DNA of 64,000 nucleotides from Terrimonas_B sp041743125 (GTDB lineage: Bacteria; Bacteroidota; Bacteroidia; Chitinophagales; Chitinophagaceae), in NCBI GenBank assembly GCA_041743125.1, contig JBGTNK010000293.1, forward strand, positions 1-64,000. The letters run 5' to 3'. The position numbers were made by a program, and so were the translations under genes. Shown here piece after piece: positions 50,726-59,866 of this stretch; the first letter of the stretch is position 1; every line of letters begins with the position of its first letter. The notes beneath the pieces are model-generated. The model did not search any database and was not told the DNA's origin. It was given only the letters and a program-made list of their open reading frames with translations.

Positions 50726-53047
50726 ATGTTATCGGGTAAGCCTTTATTTTATAAAAAATCTTTACAAGCAATTGTTGCCGTCCCTTTAATTGTGGCGTTC
50801 GTCTCCTGCACCATTGTAAAAAAATACCAGGCCGACAAGCCTTTTGTTTATAAAACAAATATCAACTTAATAGGCAACTTTTCAAACGAAGAAAAATCAG
50901 TATTGGTTTCTGGCCTTACTGACCAGTTAGATGACAGCATGCAGGCAAGAAAACTGGATAAGTTGCTATGGAGTGTAATGAAAAGCCCTCCTGTTTATGA
51001 CAGCAGTAATGCAGACAAGTCGATCATTTTTATGCAGGCATTGCTGCGATCATTAGGCTATTTCAGCGATTCTATTTATTATGCCCATACCATAAAAAAA
51101 GAGGGGGCCGATCAACTAAGGACAACCATAGATTTTTATGTGCGGCCCGGCAAGCAGGTGCACCTGGATTCAATCAGTTATTTGATGCGCCATGAAGAGT
51201 TGCAAGGCATTACTGACTCCGCACGAAAAGAAGCATTTATAAAAAAGGGAGATCCCTTTGCAAAGGGGCCAATTTCAGCCGAACTTGACAGATTAACTGA
51301 GTTATACCGCAACACCGGATACCTTCGTTTTACCCGGGATGAATTAGTGGGCCTTTGGGATACACTGGATGTTTCGCTTTTGCAACCCGGCATTGATCCT
51401 TTTGAACAACTTGAAATATTGCAAAGGCTTCGTGCCCGCCGTGAAAATCCTACGGCCAACCTTCAATTTCGTTTAAGAGGCATTGACAGTGCTAAGCTCA
51501 CGAAGTTTTATATGGGCAATGTAACCGTTTATCCGGATTACATCAGCGATACGGCAGGGCTAACTGCAAGATCAAAAGTGGTAGAAGGCATTAAGGTGGT
51601 TCAGCATCGCAACAGGTTTAAATCAAAAATTTTCCCCCCCAATATTTACCTGCCGAAAGACAGCCTGTACCGGCAGCGTTATTATTTACGGACCCTCAAC
51701 CGACTTAATACTTTGGGAACCTGGCGCCTGGTAAATATTGATCAGCTACCCCGGCAGGACACGGTTGATTTTGTGATACGCCTTACCCCGGCTAAAAAAT
51801 ATTCATTCAATACCAACCTGGAAGGAAGCATCAACCAAAGTGTGGTTGCCGGAAATCTTTTGGGTTTGGGTGTAAACGTTGGTTTGCAAAACAGGAATTT
51901 TGCCAAAGCCGCCAACCTCACCAATTCCAATATCCGGTATGGTATTGAATTGGGAGAAAAGTTCGGCACGGGTCAATTTATACAAACGCAGCAGGTCAGT
52001 TTTAGCCACAATATTTATTTCCCGCGTTTTGTTCCAGGACTGAAATTGATACCGGTAAACCGGCGTGATAATTTCAGGACTTTATTTTCTTTTAATGCTG
52101 CCAATACCGAAAGGCGTTTACTTTATAATTTAACCACCATCAACGGATCATGGGGATATGAATTTCAAAGAAGAAAATTACTGGTCAACTTTAAATTTCC
52201 CAATATTGAATATTCATACCTTTTAAAAAGAGATAGTTTAAATAAATTAATAAAATCCAATCCTTCTTTGAAAAATGTTTTTACCGATGGATTTATTTCA
52301 TCCGTCATTGCCAATATTACATTAAGCGGAGGTAAACGAAATAAGCTGAATATTTTTCGGACTAACTTTGAACAATCCGGTTTACTGACAGGCATCATAA
52401 GAAATTCCTTTTTGGATTCCCAACTGTATCGTTTCATTAAACTCGATGCAGAATTTGCCCACCTGATACGCTTCAAAAAATCATCTATGGCCTTCCGTGC
52501 ATTTGCCGGTGCAGGATATGAATTCAATTCTACACGCAATCCTCAAAAAAGAAATAACCTTCCTTTTTTCAAAGAATACTTTAGCGGTGGACCCAATAGT
52601 ATGCGGGCATGGGCATTGAGAAGGCTGGGGCCGGGTTCTACCTTAAAAGAATTTAAAGATTCCCTTGGAACACCGGATCGCTATGGCGATATTCAACTGG
52701 AAGCAAATGCGGAATACCGGTTCCCTATCGGCAAGCCACTAGGTATAAAAGTCAATGGCGCATTATTTACCGATATCGGAAATATATGGTTTATGAAAAG
52801 TGCCCCAGACCGACCAGAAGAAGAAATTTTCAAACCCAGCAGGTTGTGGACGGATATTGGAATTGGTGCGGGTGGCGGTCTTCGTATCGATTTTGATTTC
52901 TTTGTTATCCGTTTCGATTATTCGTATCGTATAAAGGATCCCAGCCCAGCCTTATCCGATGCAGCTTTTCAAAATAAATGGTTCAGCTATCCCTTTTTTA
53001 AAGGTGCACAATTTCAATTAGGCATAGGTTATCCATTTATTTTTTAA
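50726..53047 (+). CDS. TamA/BamA-family outer-membrane lipoprotein (TamL-like)
   Basis: A 773-residue Omp85-family protein. The N-terminus is a lipoprotein signal (AVPLIVAFVSC), which fits TamL, the lipid-modified TamA of Bacteroidota. POTRA-like domains follow (about 60-330, with KPGK/RPGKQVHLDSI and TPAKKYSFNTNLEG turns), then a C-terminal 16-strand barrel with FFKEYFSGGPNSMRAWALRRLGPG (the family's G-R-x-x-P-like lid loop region) and the last strand FQLGIGYPFIF ending in Phe. It would insert or assemble outer-membrane proteins. No tamB is adjacent. Confidence 0.9.
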   Translation: MLSGKPLFYKKSLQAIVAVPLIVAFVSCTIVKKYQADKPFVYKTNINLIGNFSNEEKSVLVSGLTDQLDDSMQARKLDKLLWSVMKSPPVYDSSNADKSIIFMQALLRSLGYFSDSIYYAHTIKKEGADQLRTTIDFYVRPGKQVHLDSISYLMRHEELQGITDSARKEAFIKKGDPFAKGPISAELDRLTELYRNTGYLRFTRDELVGLWDTLDVSLLQPGIDPFEQLEILQRLRARRENPTANLQFRLRGIDSAKLTKFYMGNVTVYPDYISDTAGLTARSKVVEGIKVVQHRNRFKSKIFPPNIYLPKDSLYRQRYYLRTLNRLNTLGTWRLVNIDQLPRQDTVDFVIRLTPAKKYSFNTNLEGSINQSVVAGNLLGLGVNVGLQNRNFAKAANLTNSNIRYGIELGEKFGTGQFIQTQQVSFSHNIYFPRFVPGLKLIPVNRRDNFRTLFSFNAANTERRLLYNLTTINGSWGYEFQRRKLLVNFKFPNIEYSYLLKRDSLNKLIKSNPSLKNVFTDGFISSVIANITLSGGKRNKLNIFRTNFEQSGLLTGIIRNSFLDSQLYRFIKLDAEFAHLIRFKKSSMAFRAFAGAGYEFNSTRNPQKRNNLPFFKEYFSGGPNSMRAWALRRLGPGSTLKEFKDSLGTPDRYGDIQLEANAEYRFPIGKPLGIKVNGALFTDIGNIWFMKSAPDRPEEEIFKPSRLWTDIGIGAGGGLRIDFDFFVIRFDYSYRIKDPSPALSDAAFQNKWFSYPFFKGAQFQLGIGYPFIF

Positions 53048-53069
53048 AAATTTCTTTCATCATTTCAAA

Positions 53070-53094
53070 GAAAAAGTCCTGCAAAACAGGACTT
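53070..53094 (-). terminator. Terminator of smc
   Basis: Minus strand: AAGTCCTG, 5-base loop, CAGGACTT, then TTTTTC. It lies about 47 bases after the smc stop codon. Confidence 0.8.
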
Positions 53095-53140
53095 GATAGT
53101 TCAATCTATTTTATTATTTCTTTTGTCTTCAATTACTTTC

Positions 53141-56100
53141 TCAATTCTGATTTAATTTTCTAAAATCTACGCTGACCAGTTTACTTACACCGGGTTCCTG
53201 CATGGTTACCCCGTAGATCACATCCACCGTACTCATCGTCATTTTATTATGGGTTACAATAATGAACTGAGAATTGTCGCTGAACTGCCGGATCATGTTG
53301 GTGAACTTCCCTACGTTGGCATCATCAAGCGGCGCATCCACCTCATCTAAAATACAAAATGGTGCTGGCTTTATCAGGTAGATAGCAAACAACAAAGCGG
53401 TTGCTGTTAATGTTCTTTCACCACCACTTAACTGTGTAAGGGAAGAAGGGCGTTTGCCTTTTGGTTTTGCTATTACATCAATTCCTGTTTCTGCAAGATT
53501 TTCCGGGTTTTCCAATACCAGGTCACACTGATCATCTTCTGTAAACAACGTTTGAAATACTTTATGAAAATGTTCTCTTACTAAATTAAATGTCTTCAGA
53601 AACTTTTGGTTAGCGGTTGCTTCCACCTCTTCTATCGTTTTCAGCAAACTTTCTTTCGCATTGACCAGGTCGTTCTTTTGCTCCACGATAAATTCATAAC
53701 GTTTTTTCATTTCTGTAAACGCTTCGATAGCCATCGGATTTACTTCGCCCAAGTTCTCCAATCGCTTTTTCATCCGGTCTGCTTTTTCCTGCAATTCTTC
53801 TATGGCCGCTTCGCCGGTCCTTTCCTGCTCAAGAATATCTTCCAGTTGTATGCGAAACTCTACATTCAATCTTTCTTTGGTTCCTGCAAGCTGAAGTTTT
53901 AATTCATTCAATTTGTCTTTGATGGCGGCCAGTAAATGCTCTACCTGCTCTTTATCTTTAACCAAATGCCGCAGACCGCTCTCTTTTTCATTTAGCATGT
54001 TGCGCAGGTTATAATAAGCCTGGTCGGCTTCATTCAATGCTTTTTCCTCTTCTTCCTTTTTTCTCATCAATTCCAATAATCCCTCTTCTGTTCCTTTTAA
54101 GGATTCCTCCGATTGCCCGATATTATTTCCTGTTTCAGTTAACTGTGTGGTATTATTTTCTATTTGTGACCTAAGATCATTAAGTTGATTGGTTTTAAAA
54201 ACCAGTTCCTGCTTCAAAGCATTGATCTTGCTTTGCTGGCGGGTGACATTCAGATTAAATTCGTTGAACTGCCTGGTGGCTTCGCTGTAACCACCTTCTG
54301 CATTTTTAAAAGACTCATCCGCCTCAGCCAGCCTGGATGCATTGGCCTGCAACTGCTCGTTAAAAACGGATAATTGCTGACGGACACCTTCTACGGAAAG
54401 TTGGGTATGTTCCAATTGCTGAACCAGCTCTTCCAACCTGTGAAGGCTGTTATTTTGCATGGAGTGAAGATTCTCCAGTTTATTATGCAAAGAAAAAACC
54501 TGGTTAGTCAATTGCTGAATTTCCCTTTCTGTTTCCCTCACCGCATTTTCTCTCAGGTCTTCATTAAAAGCGATGACTTCATTATGCCTGGCCTGTATGG
54601 TTGCCCGCAAGGATTCCACTACCCTATCCTGGTCCGCTATTTCTTCCTGTAATTTTTCCAGGTTTTTAACACGACCAATTTTTTTTCCTTCTATCATGCC
54701 CACACTTCCACCGGTCAAAGAGTATTTTCCTTTTACGTACTTGCCATTTTTTTCAATGATCACATACCCATTACTGTTTTCCAGGGCATCTTCACTATCA
54801 GCAATAAATACATTGCTTAATAAATAGGCAGCCAGTCTTTTGTATTTTTCATCTACCTCTACTACACTCAATGCCGGAATAGCTCCTTCCAATAAATGCT
54901 CTGAATCCTGGGGCTGCTCCGTTAATTTATCAAGCAAAAAGAAATTGGCTTTTCCTTTTTTGTTTTCATCCAGTAAATGAACGGCCTGCAGACCTTCTTT
55001 CAGGTCGTTTACCAGGTAATAACTTAAGTACGGCTCCAGCACATTTTCTAATGCAGTTCTGTATTCCTCCTTTACATATAATACATCTGAAAGTATCGGC
55101 GACTCATGATTCCAGTTATAATTATTATGCAAAAACTTGACGCTGTCGGGATAGCCTTCCATGGAGTCGATCATGCTTTTCAGGAGATCGTGCTCATTTT
55201 TTTTGGAATCTAGCTTTCTTGTTTCTTCTGCCAGCTCATTACGCAAAGATTCCAGTACAGATTGTGTTTGAAGTATCTGCTCTTTGGTATTATCCTGGTG
55301 TTGTTGTAACTGTTCCAGGTCAACTTTTTTTATCTCCAGTTCTTTTTCATGCAATATCCTTTCCTGGTCCAGGCGATGTCTTTGTTCTTCCCGGTGTGTC
55401 CTTTCTTCTTCAATTTGAGTAACCGTTCTTTGCAGGTTTTGTATGGATGTATCGGCTACTGCTACTTTCTTTTCCGATTCAAACTGGCTGCGTTGTACCT
55501 GCTGGTATTCGCTGCGCAACGTATCGACAGCATTTCTCTTTTCATCCAGCACTTTTCTCTTTGAATCCGCATCATCCTTTAATTGTTCTCGTCTTTCGCT
55601 TAACCCCGTAAGAGCCTTTTCTTCTTCCTCCAACTGCGTTCCCGTAAATGCAATGCTTTCATCAATTCCCTTTAGCTGACCACCGGCTTTTTGCAAAAAT
55701 TCTTTGAGGCTGGTTTCTCTTTCTTTTAAATATTCAAGACGCTGGGCAGAAAGATTTTTCTCATTTTCTTTGGTACGCACCATTTGCACCAGGTCATTAA
55801 AACTATGCTGCATAGATTGCAACGCTCTTTCCTTTTCTACAAAGGCCAGTTTCTCCTGCTCCAGCCCCGCTTCTTCAGTAGCTATGACAGCTTCCAATTT
55901 TATTTTCTTATCCGTTGCTGTTTCCTGTTGTTCATTCAACTCTCTATAGGTGAGATTAAACCCCTCCAATGCGGCCTTCGCCAGCTCTATACTCACCTCC
56001 CGGTAATCCTTTTTGATCTCATGATATTTCTCTGCTTTTTTAGCCTGGCTTTCCAGCGATTTCAATTGGTTGTTGATCTCAAAAAGCAAGTCTTCAATAC

Positions 56101-56668
56101 GGGCCAGATCAAGTTCCGTAGCATCCAGTTTTGACCGGGCTTCCTTTTTCCTCGTTTTGTATATAGAAATTCCGGCAGCCTGCTCCAGCATCCGGCGGCG
56201 GCTATTGTCCTTGTCTTTGATCAGGTCATCAACCATACCCAACTCAATAATGGCATAGCTATCTGTACTGATACCCGTATCCATAAACAAGTTTTGGATA
56301 TCCTTCAGGCGGCATTGCACGTCATTCAGGCGGTATTCGCTTTCGCCGCTTTTATAAAATTTCCTGGTTACGGTAACTGTGTTGAATTCGGTTGGCAGCA
56401 GGTTTTTGGTATTGTCAAAAGTCAGGCTAACCTCAGCTAACCCACTGGCAGAACGGCTCTTGGAGCCGTTAAACACAAGACTATCCAGGTTTTCGCTCCT
56501 CAACTGGCTGATCTTTTGTTCGCCGATCACCCAGCGGATACTATCCACGATATTGGATTTGCCGCAACCATTGGGCCCTACGATTCCTGTAATGTTATCG
56601 TCAAAATTTACAATGGTCTTATCCGCAAAACTTTTGAATCCCTTGATCTCTAAGCTCTTTAATCTCAC
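53141..56668 (-). CDS. smc: Chromosome segregation protein SMC
   Basis: A full-length 1175-residue SMC ATPase that condenses and organises the chromosome. Walker A is GPNGCGKSN (32-40), then a long coiled coil, the hinge near 510-640 (GYPDSVKFLHNN ... GKYVKGKYSLTGGSVGM), a second coiled coil, the ABC signature LSGGERTLTA and Walker B FCILDEVDAPLDD. The kleisin partners scpA and scpB are not in the window. The ATG at 56668 gives the family start MRLKSLEIKGFKSFAD. A -7-like TAAATTCG lies 24 bases upstream. Confidence 0.98.
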   Translation of the reverse strand: MRLKSLEIKGFKSFADKTIVNFDDNITGIVGPNGCGKSNIVDSIRWVIGEQKISQLRSENLDSLVFNGSKSRSASGLAEVSLTFDNTKNLLPTEFNTVTVTRKFYKSGESEYRLNDVQCRLKDIQNLFMDTGISTDSYAIIELGMVDDLIKDKDNSRRRMLEQAAGISIYKTRKKEARSKLDATELDLARIEDLLFEINNQLKSLESQAKKAEKYHEIKKDYREVSIELAKAALEGFNLTYRELNEQQETATDKKIKLEAVIATEEAGLEQEKLAFVEKERALQSMQHSFNDLVQMVRTKENEKNLSAQRLEYLKERETSLKEFLQKAGGQLKGIDESIAFTGTQLEEEEKALTGLSERREQLKDDADSKRKVLDEKRNAVDTLRSEYQQVQRSQFESEKKVAVADTSIQNLQRTVTQIEEERTHREEQRHRLDQERILHEKELEIKKVDLEQLQQHQDNTKEQILQTQSVLESLRNELAEETRKLDSKKNEHDLLKSMIDSMEGYPDSVKFLHNNYNWNHESPILSDVLYVKEEYRTALENVLEPYLSYYLVNDLKEGLQAVHLLDENKKGKANFFLLDKLTEQPQDSEHLLEGAIPALSVVEVDEKYKRLAAYLLSNVFIADSEDALENSNGYVIIEKNGKYVKGKYSLTGGSVGMIEGKKIGRVKNLEKLQEEIADQDRVVESLRATIQARHNEVIAFNEDLRENAVRETEREIQQLTNQVFSLHNKLENLHSMQNNSLHRLEELVQQLEHTQLSVEGVRQQLSVFNEQLQANASRLAEADESFKNAEGGYSEATRQFNEFNLNVTRQQSKINALKQELVFKTNQLNDLRSQIENNTTQLTETGNNIGQSEESLKGTEEGLLELMRKKEEEEKALNEADQAYYNLRNMLNEKESGLRHLVKDKEQVEHLLAAIKDKLNELKLQLAGTKERLNVEFRIQLEDILEQERTGEAAIEELQEKADRMKKRLENLGEVNPMAIEAFTEMKKRYEFIVEQKNDLVNAKESLLKTIEEVEATANQKFLKTFNLVREHFHKVFQTLFTEDDQCDLVLENPENLAETGIDVIAKPKGKRPSSLTQLSGGERTLTATALLFAIYLIKPAPFCILDEVDAPLDDANVGKFTNMIRQFSDNSQFIIVTHNKMTMSTVDVIYGVTMQEPGVSKLVSVDFRKLNQN

Positions 56669-56691
56669 TGTATTCAGGTTTTAAGTAGCGG

Positions 56692-56699
56692 CGAATTTA
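56692..56699 (-). promoter_or_regulatory. -7-like element of smc
   Basis: Minus strand TAAATTCG, one base off TAnnTTTG, 23 bases before the smc ATG. Confidence 0.35.
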
Positions 56700-56802
56700 A
56701 GTCAATAAGGATGAAAACAGTTTTTGGTAATCAACCATTTATTCACAAGAGATTGGTAAAAATGGGGAGAAGAAATATGGGTTTGCTACCACCTGCATTG
56801 CA

Positions 56803-57012
56803 AAGGGCATCGTTTGTTGCGTCGCACTCTTCATTACTTATTGAAATAACAAACCGCCAGACTGCCACTAAAAGATAGTAAGTTTAAGTGATCAAATCAT
56901 CCCAAATCCACCAAAAAGTTCCGCCACTCCCAACAACACAGAGTCTTCGTCTTTGCGAGGCTGCCAGCTGTATCTTCATTGTTTAAAGAATTTGCCGGCG
57001 AGCCGAAGCAAA
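56803..57012 (+). repeat. Left flank repeat of the GIY-YIG cassette
   Basis: This block holds, in order, AAGGGCATCGT (56803), GAAATAACAAA (56843), GCCACTAAAAGA (56864), an 18-bp inverted-repeat arm (56943-56960) and a 31-bp block starting TTTAAAGAAT (56982-57012). The same direct blocks recur in the same order to the right of the gene, and the inverted arm recurs as its complement. It looks like a degenerate copy of a dispersed repeat. Confidence 0.6.
56943..56960 (+). repeat. Left arm of inverted repeat around the GIY-YIG gene
   Basis: GTCTTCGTCTTTGCGAGG. The reverse complement of 57399-57416 differs from it at one position, so 17 of 18 bases pair. Confidence 0.8.
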
Positions 57013-57053
57013 CCAAAAAACAAAGCGATCTTTTTAAACACAAACTCTGTACA

Positions 57054-57353
57054 ATGCGAAAAGGAGGATGGGTATACATCATGTGCAGCCTGAACAATAC
57101 CACCCTATATGTCGGAGTCACGTCCAACCTTGCAGCCAGGGTGGCCCAACATAAAGAAAATTTTTATCCCAATAGTTTTACGGCGAGATATAATTGCAAG
57201 AAACTCGTCTATTACGCTTGGTTTGATACCATAATGGAAGCAATAGAAGAGGAAAAAAGAATAAAAGGGGGCAGCCGGAATAAAAAAGAAATAATGATCA
57301 ACTTTATGAATCCTGACTGGAATGACTTGTATAATGAGGTCAGGTTACTTTAG
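57054..57353 (+). CDS. GIY-YIG nuclease-family protein
   Basis: A 99-residue single-domain GIY-YIG protein of the UvrC/YhbQ-like group. The two half-motifs read GGWVYIMCSLNNTTLYVGVTSNLAARV, with Arg at the catalytic place and H in VAQHKENF; EAIEEEKRIKGGSRNKK supplies the metal-binding Glu. Members of this compact form are often mis-assembled among repeats in Bacteroidota and may be homing-like or mobile; no biochemical role is certain. ATG 57054 begins the domain; 25 upstream in-frame codons lie in the repeat and were left out. An inverted repeat and nested direct repeats flank the gene. Confidence 0.88.
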   Translation: MRKGGWVYIMCSLNNTTLYVGVTSNLAARVAQHKENFYPNSFTARYNCKKLVYYAWFDTIMEAIEEEKRIKGGSRNKKEIMINFMNPDWNDLYNEVRLL

Positions 57354-57398
57354 ATTGCGTCAGCCAGCAAGAACCATTAATAACCAATTTCAATATGG

Positions 57399-57416
57399 CC
57401 TCGCAATGACGAAGAC
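57399..57416 (-). repeat. Right arm of inverted repeat around the GIY-YIG gene
   Basis: CCTCGCAATGACGAAGAC, the near-perfect inverse of 56943-56960 (one mismatch). The sequence type (AATGACGAAG, GCGAGG) resembles dispersed palindromic repeats that accompany such genes in this phylum. Confidence 0.8.
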
Positions 57417-57424
57417 ACCGGGAG

Positions 57425-57549
57425 AAGGGCATTGTCCTACATGTCGAAATAACAAAACTAACTGGAAGACAAAAAAAGATGCTAAACCATAGAGTAGCCA
57501 CCAAAAGAATGGAAATAGCTTTAAAGAATCCGCAGGCGGCCGAAATAAA
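57425..57549 (+). repeat. Right flank repeat of the GIY-YIG cassette
   Basis: It repeats left-flank blocks in the same orientation and order: AAGGGCATTGT (57425), GAAATAACAAA (57446), GCCACCAAAAGA (57497) and TTTAAAGAATCCGCAGGCG onward (57520-57549, about 25 of 31 positions as in 56982-57012 with one gap). Confidence 0.6.
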
Positions 57550-57604
57550 TTATTAAACTAAACGATCACGTAAAACCCATACACCTGCTGCGAAGCAACC
57601 CACA

Positions 57605-58189
57605 TCACGCCTTCTCATACACAAACTTCTCTCCTTTCATCAGCGGATGTTTACCTGACAAAGCATACCTCGATATCTTTAATGGAAAATCAGTGAAGAA
57701 CACTTCCATCAGCCATGGTTCAAAACGGAACTCAAAATAATTATGAGTCGGATCATTTATCATAAAGTGAGTATAGCGTTCCTGACAAAATTCAAATACC
57801 ATGGATATAGTTGTTACCGGTTGAAGTGGAAAGGCCACTTCTCCCCTTTCATTTGTTTTTATCCATGAACCTGTTTCTCCATTTTTTAAACTAAAATAGG
57901 CATGCCGCACCAAAACAGGATTACCACCTACAATTCTAGCAACAATAAAATCCGTATTGATCTTTTTTGAGTCTGCCATTGCAAAATCCTTTCCGCCCCA
58001 GCCCTTGCTTTGCAAAATCACCTGGTCGTTTTCTATGCTCCATTGGCCTGCTCCATACCGGTCAACAGATCCATAAGTAAAAAAGAAACGAAAACTGCCG
58101 TCGGGGTTTAGCTTAAATCCAGAATCTGTGATTTTAACTTCCTGGAGCTTATAAAAGCCGGCCACCTTCTCCATAGTATTTTTTCCCAT
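57605..58189 (-). CDS. Hypothetical protein with SOUL-like beta-rich layout
   Basis: A 194-residue soluble protein I cannot assign. It begins MGKNTMEKVAGFYKLQEVKITDSGFKLNPDGSFRFFFTYGSVDRYGAGQW, which resembles lipocalin/DUF-like folds that read out a drop in secreted state, then mostly beta strands (FPLQPVTTISMVFEFCQ, THNYFEFRFEPWLMEVFF). No signal peptide, membrane helix or catalytic motif is evident. Alternative start ATG at 58174. It lies between the GIY-YIG cassette and the hydrolase remnant. The lipocalin-like reading is a guess. Confidence 0.55.
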   Translation of the reverse strand: MGKNTMEKVAGFYKLQEVKITDSGFKLNPDGSFRFFFTYGSVDRYGAGQWSIENDQVILQSKGWGGKDFAMADSKKINTDFIVARIVGGNPVLVRHAYFSLKNGETGSWIKTNERGEVAFPLQPVTTISMVFEFCQERYTHFMINDPTHNYFEFRFEPWLMEVFFTDFPLKISRYALSGKHPLMKGEKFVYEKA

Positions 58190-58266
58190 AAGTGTAAAAC
58201 TAAATCCTGTTATAAAATGCAGATACCGGTTTGGCTACCTGGTTAATTTTGAATGAATAATATTTT

Positions 58267-58479
58267 TCATTTCGGCATTTGTTTCATGACCCAATCGCCC
58301 CGTAAGAATGCGGATACCTGCCGTACAAAATTAGCCTGGTTGGCCTCCCCCAAATGTGGCTCATGCCAGCCATTTGCAATAGTAGATAAATGCGCTCCCG
58401 GAATGTATTTAAACATTACCCATGCCTGGGATACGGGAACAAAATCATTATCACCATGCACAAAACATAGCCAATGAAG
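58267..58479 (-). pseudogene. C-terminal remnant of an alpha/beta-hydrolase gene
   Basis: The frame reads WLCFVHGDNDFVPVSQAW, then IPGAHLSTIANGWHEPHLGEANQANFVRQVSAFL. This is the typical end of an alpha/beta-hydrolase: the acid strand with HGDND and the catalytic-His region GWHEPH. An in-frame TAA at 58480-58482 cuts it off, and nothing upstream on either frame looks like the missing N-terminal lobe with the nucleophile. About 70 of a usual 250-300 residues remain, so it is a decayed fragment. Confidence 0.65.
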
Positions 58480-58551
58480 TTACAAAGAATGTTTTTCCAG
58501 CTATTAATTTTGGAATGTTTCAAAAGATTATCTTCATTTTATATTCAACAT

Positions 58552-59649
58552 ATGAGCACTACTAACTACCCATTTTATGTTAAGCTTTGCCTGCACCTGG
58601 TAAGTATTTATATACTGGGATTATTGATTTACCTGGGAAGCGATATCATCATGCCCGTTTGTTTTGGAATTGTACTGGCCATGCTATTATTACCTGTTGT
58701 TAATTGGCTAATACGAAGAGGAATTCCGGGAGTGCCTGCTATTATTCTGGCTATTTTGCTGGCACTGTTAATTGTAGGTGGCATCCTTTATTTTCTGTCC
58801 TCACAGGTAGCCAATTTTATGACGGATCTGCCCGGAATTAAAGAAAAATTAGCTCAACATATTTCCACATTACAAAGTTGGATAAATGACAGGCTTAATA
58901 TTAGTATAAAGGAACAAGCCACTGCAGTTGAAAGCGCTAAACAAAATATTCAGGAAGGCGGCTCAGCAGGTATAGGCACCGCCCTGGTGGGTGTAGCCAG
59001 TATCATGGTCATGTTGATCTTATTGCCCCTTTATACTTTCTTACTTCTATATTACCGAAAACTAATACATAAATTTTTATTGGACGTATTTGCCACCCGC
59101 TACCAGCAGCAGGTAGTAGGGGTGCTAACGGAGTCCAAAAGTATTGTACAGGGATATATGGTAGGCCTCATGCTGGAAATGGCCATCGTAACTATTCTTA
59201 ATGCGGCCGGATTTCTAATTATTGGTATTGAATATGCCATCTTCCTGGCTTTACTTGCAGCTGTGCTAAACCTGATTCCATATATCGGTATGCTGATAGC
59301 TTCTGTCATTTGTATGGCGGTTACTCTTACTACTTCAAACAACGTGGGTGATATCATCTGGGTTGGTGTTATCTTAATCGTGGTACAGTTTATAGATAAT
59401 AATTTTATTATGCCCTATGTGGTCAGTTCAAAGGTTCGTATCAATGCACTGGTGTCAATCATCGGCGTGCTGGTGGGTGGTGCCCTGGCCGGCATTTCCG
59501 GAATGTTCCTTTCAATACCCGGCATCGCCATTCTCAAAGCCATATTCGACAGAGTAGATGGATTAAAACCCTGGGGTGAAATATTAGGAGATGACCAGGG
59601 AGCAACTGCTGCGGCCGGAAGAAAAAAGAAAAAAAAGGACCCTGAATAA
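58552..59649 (+). CDS. AI-2E family transporter
   Basis: A 365-residue polytopic membrane protein of the AI-2E (PerM/TqsA-like) family with seven or eight helices. Early pair IYILGLLIYLGSDIIMPVCFGIVLAMLLLPVVNW, a long soluble region (about 80-150), then the conserved block NLIPYIGMLIASVICMAVTL and FIDNNFIMPYVVSSKVRINALVS near the end. Members export small molecules or act in ion homeostasis; substrate unknown. ATG 58552 gives the family start; an upstream in-frame ATG at 58474 lies in the remnant region and was not used. The C-terminus is a lysine-rich tail. Confidence 0.9.
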   Translation: MSTTNYPFYVKLCLHLVSIYILGLLIYLGSDIIMPVCFGIVLAMLLLPVVNWLIRRGIPGVPAIILAILLALLIVGGILYFLSSQVANFMTDLPGIKEKLAQHISTLQSWINDRLNISIKEQATAVESAKQNIQEGGSAGIGTALVGVASIMVMLILLPLYTFLLLYYRKLIHKFLLDVFATRYQQQVVGVLTESKSIVQGYMVGLMLEMAIVTILNAAGFLIIGIEYAIFLALLAAVLNLIPYIGMLIASVICMAVTLTTSNNVGDIIWVGVILIVVQFIDNNFIMPYVVSSKVRINALVSIIGVLVGGALAGISGMFLSIPGIAILKAIFDRVDGLKPWGEILGDDQGATAAAGRKKKKKDPE

Positions 59650-59866
59650 CAAAATTTATTTCATCGTTTAATTTAGCCTGTATTAAATAATAAAGGAGAA
59701 AAGAAAGTGGGAACTCTTTCCAGGTTTTATTTAATTAAATTTCACATTACAACACATAATATTTTCCCGGATTCAGTTCATTGCACTTAAAACGCACTTC
59801 ATTACATTGGTGGCCTGGCAGTATTATCATGAAAAATAAATTGCATATAAACAAGTTAAAAATTGT

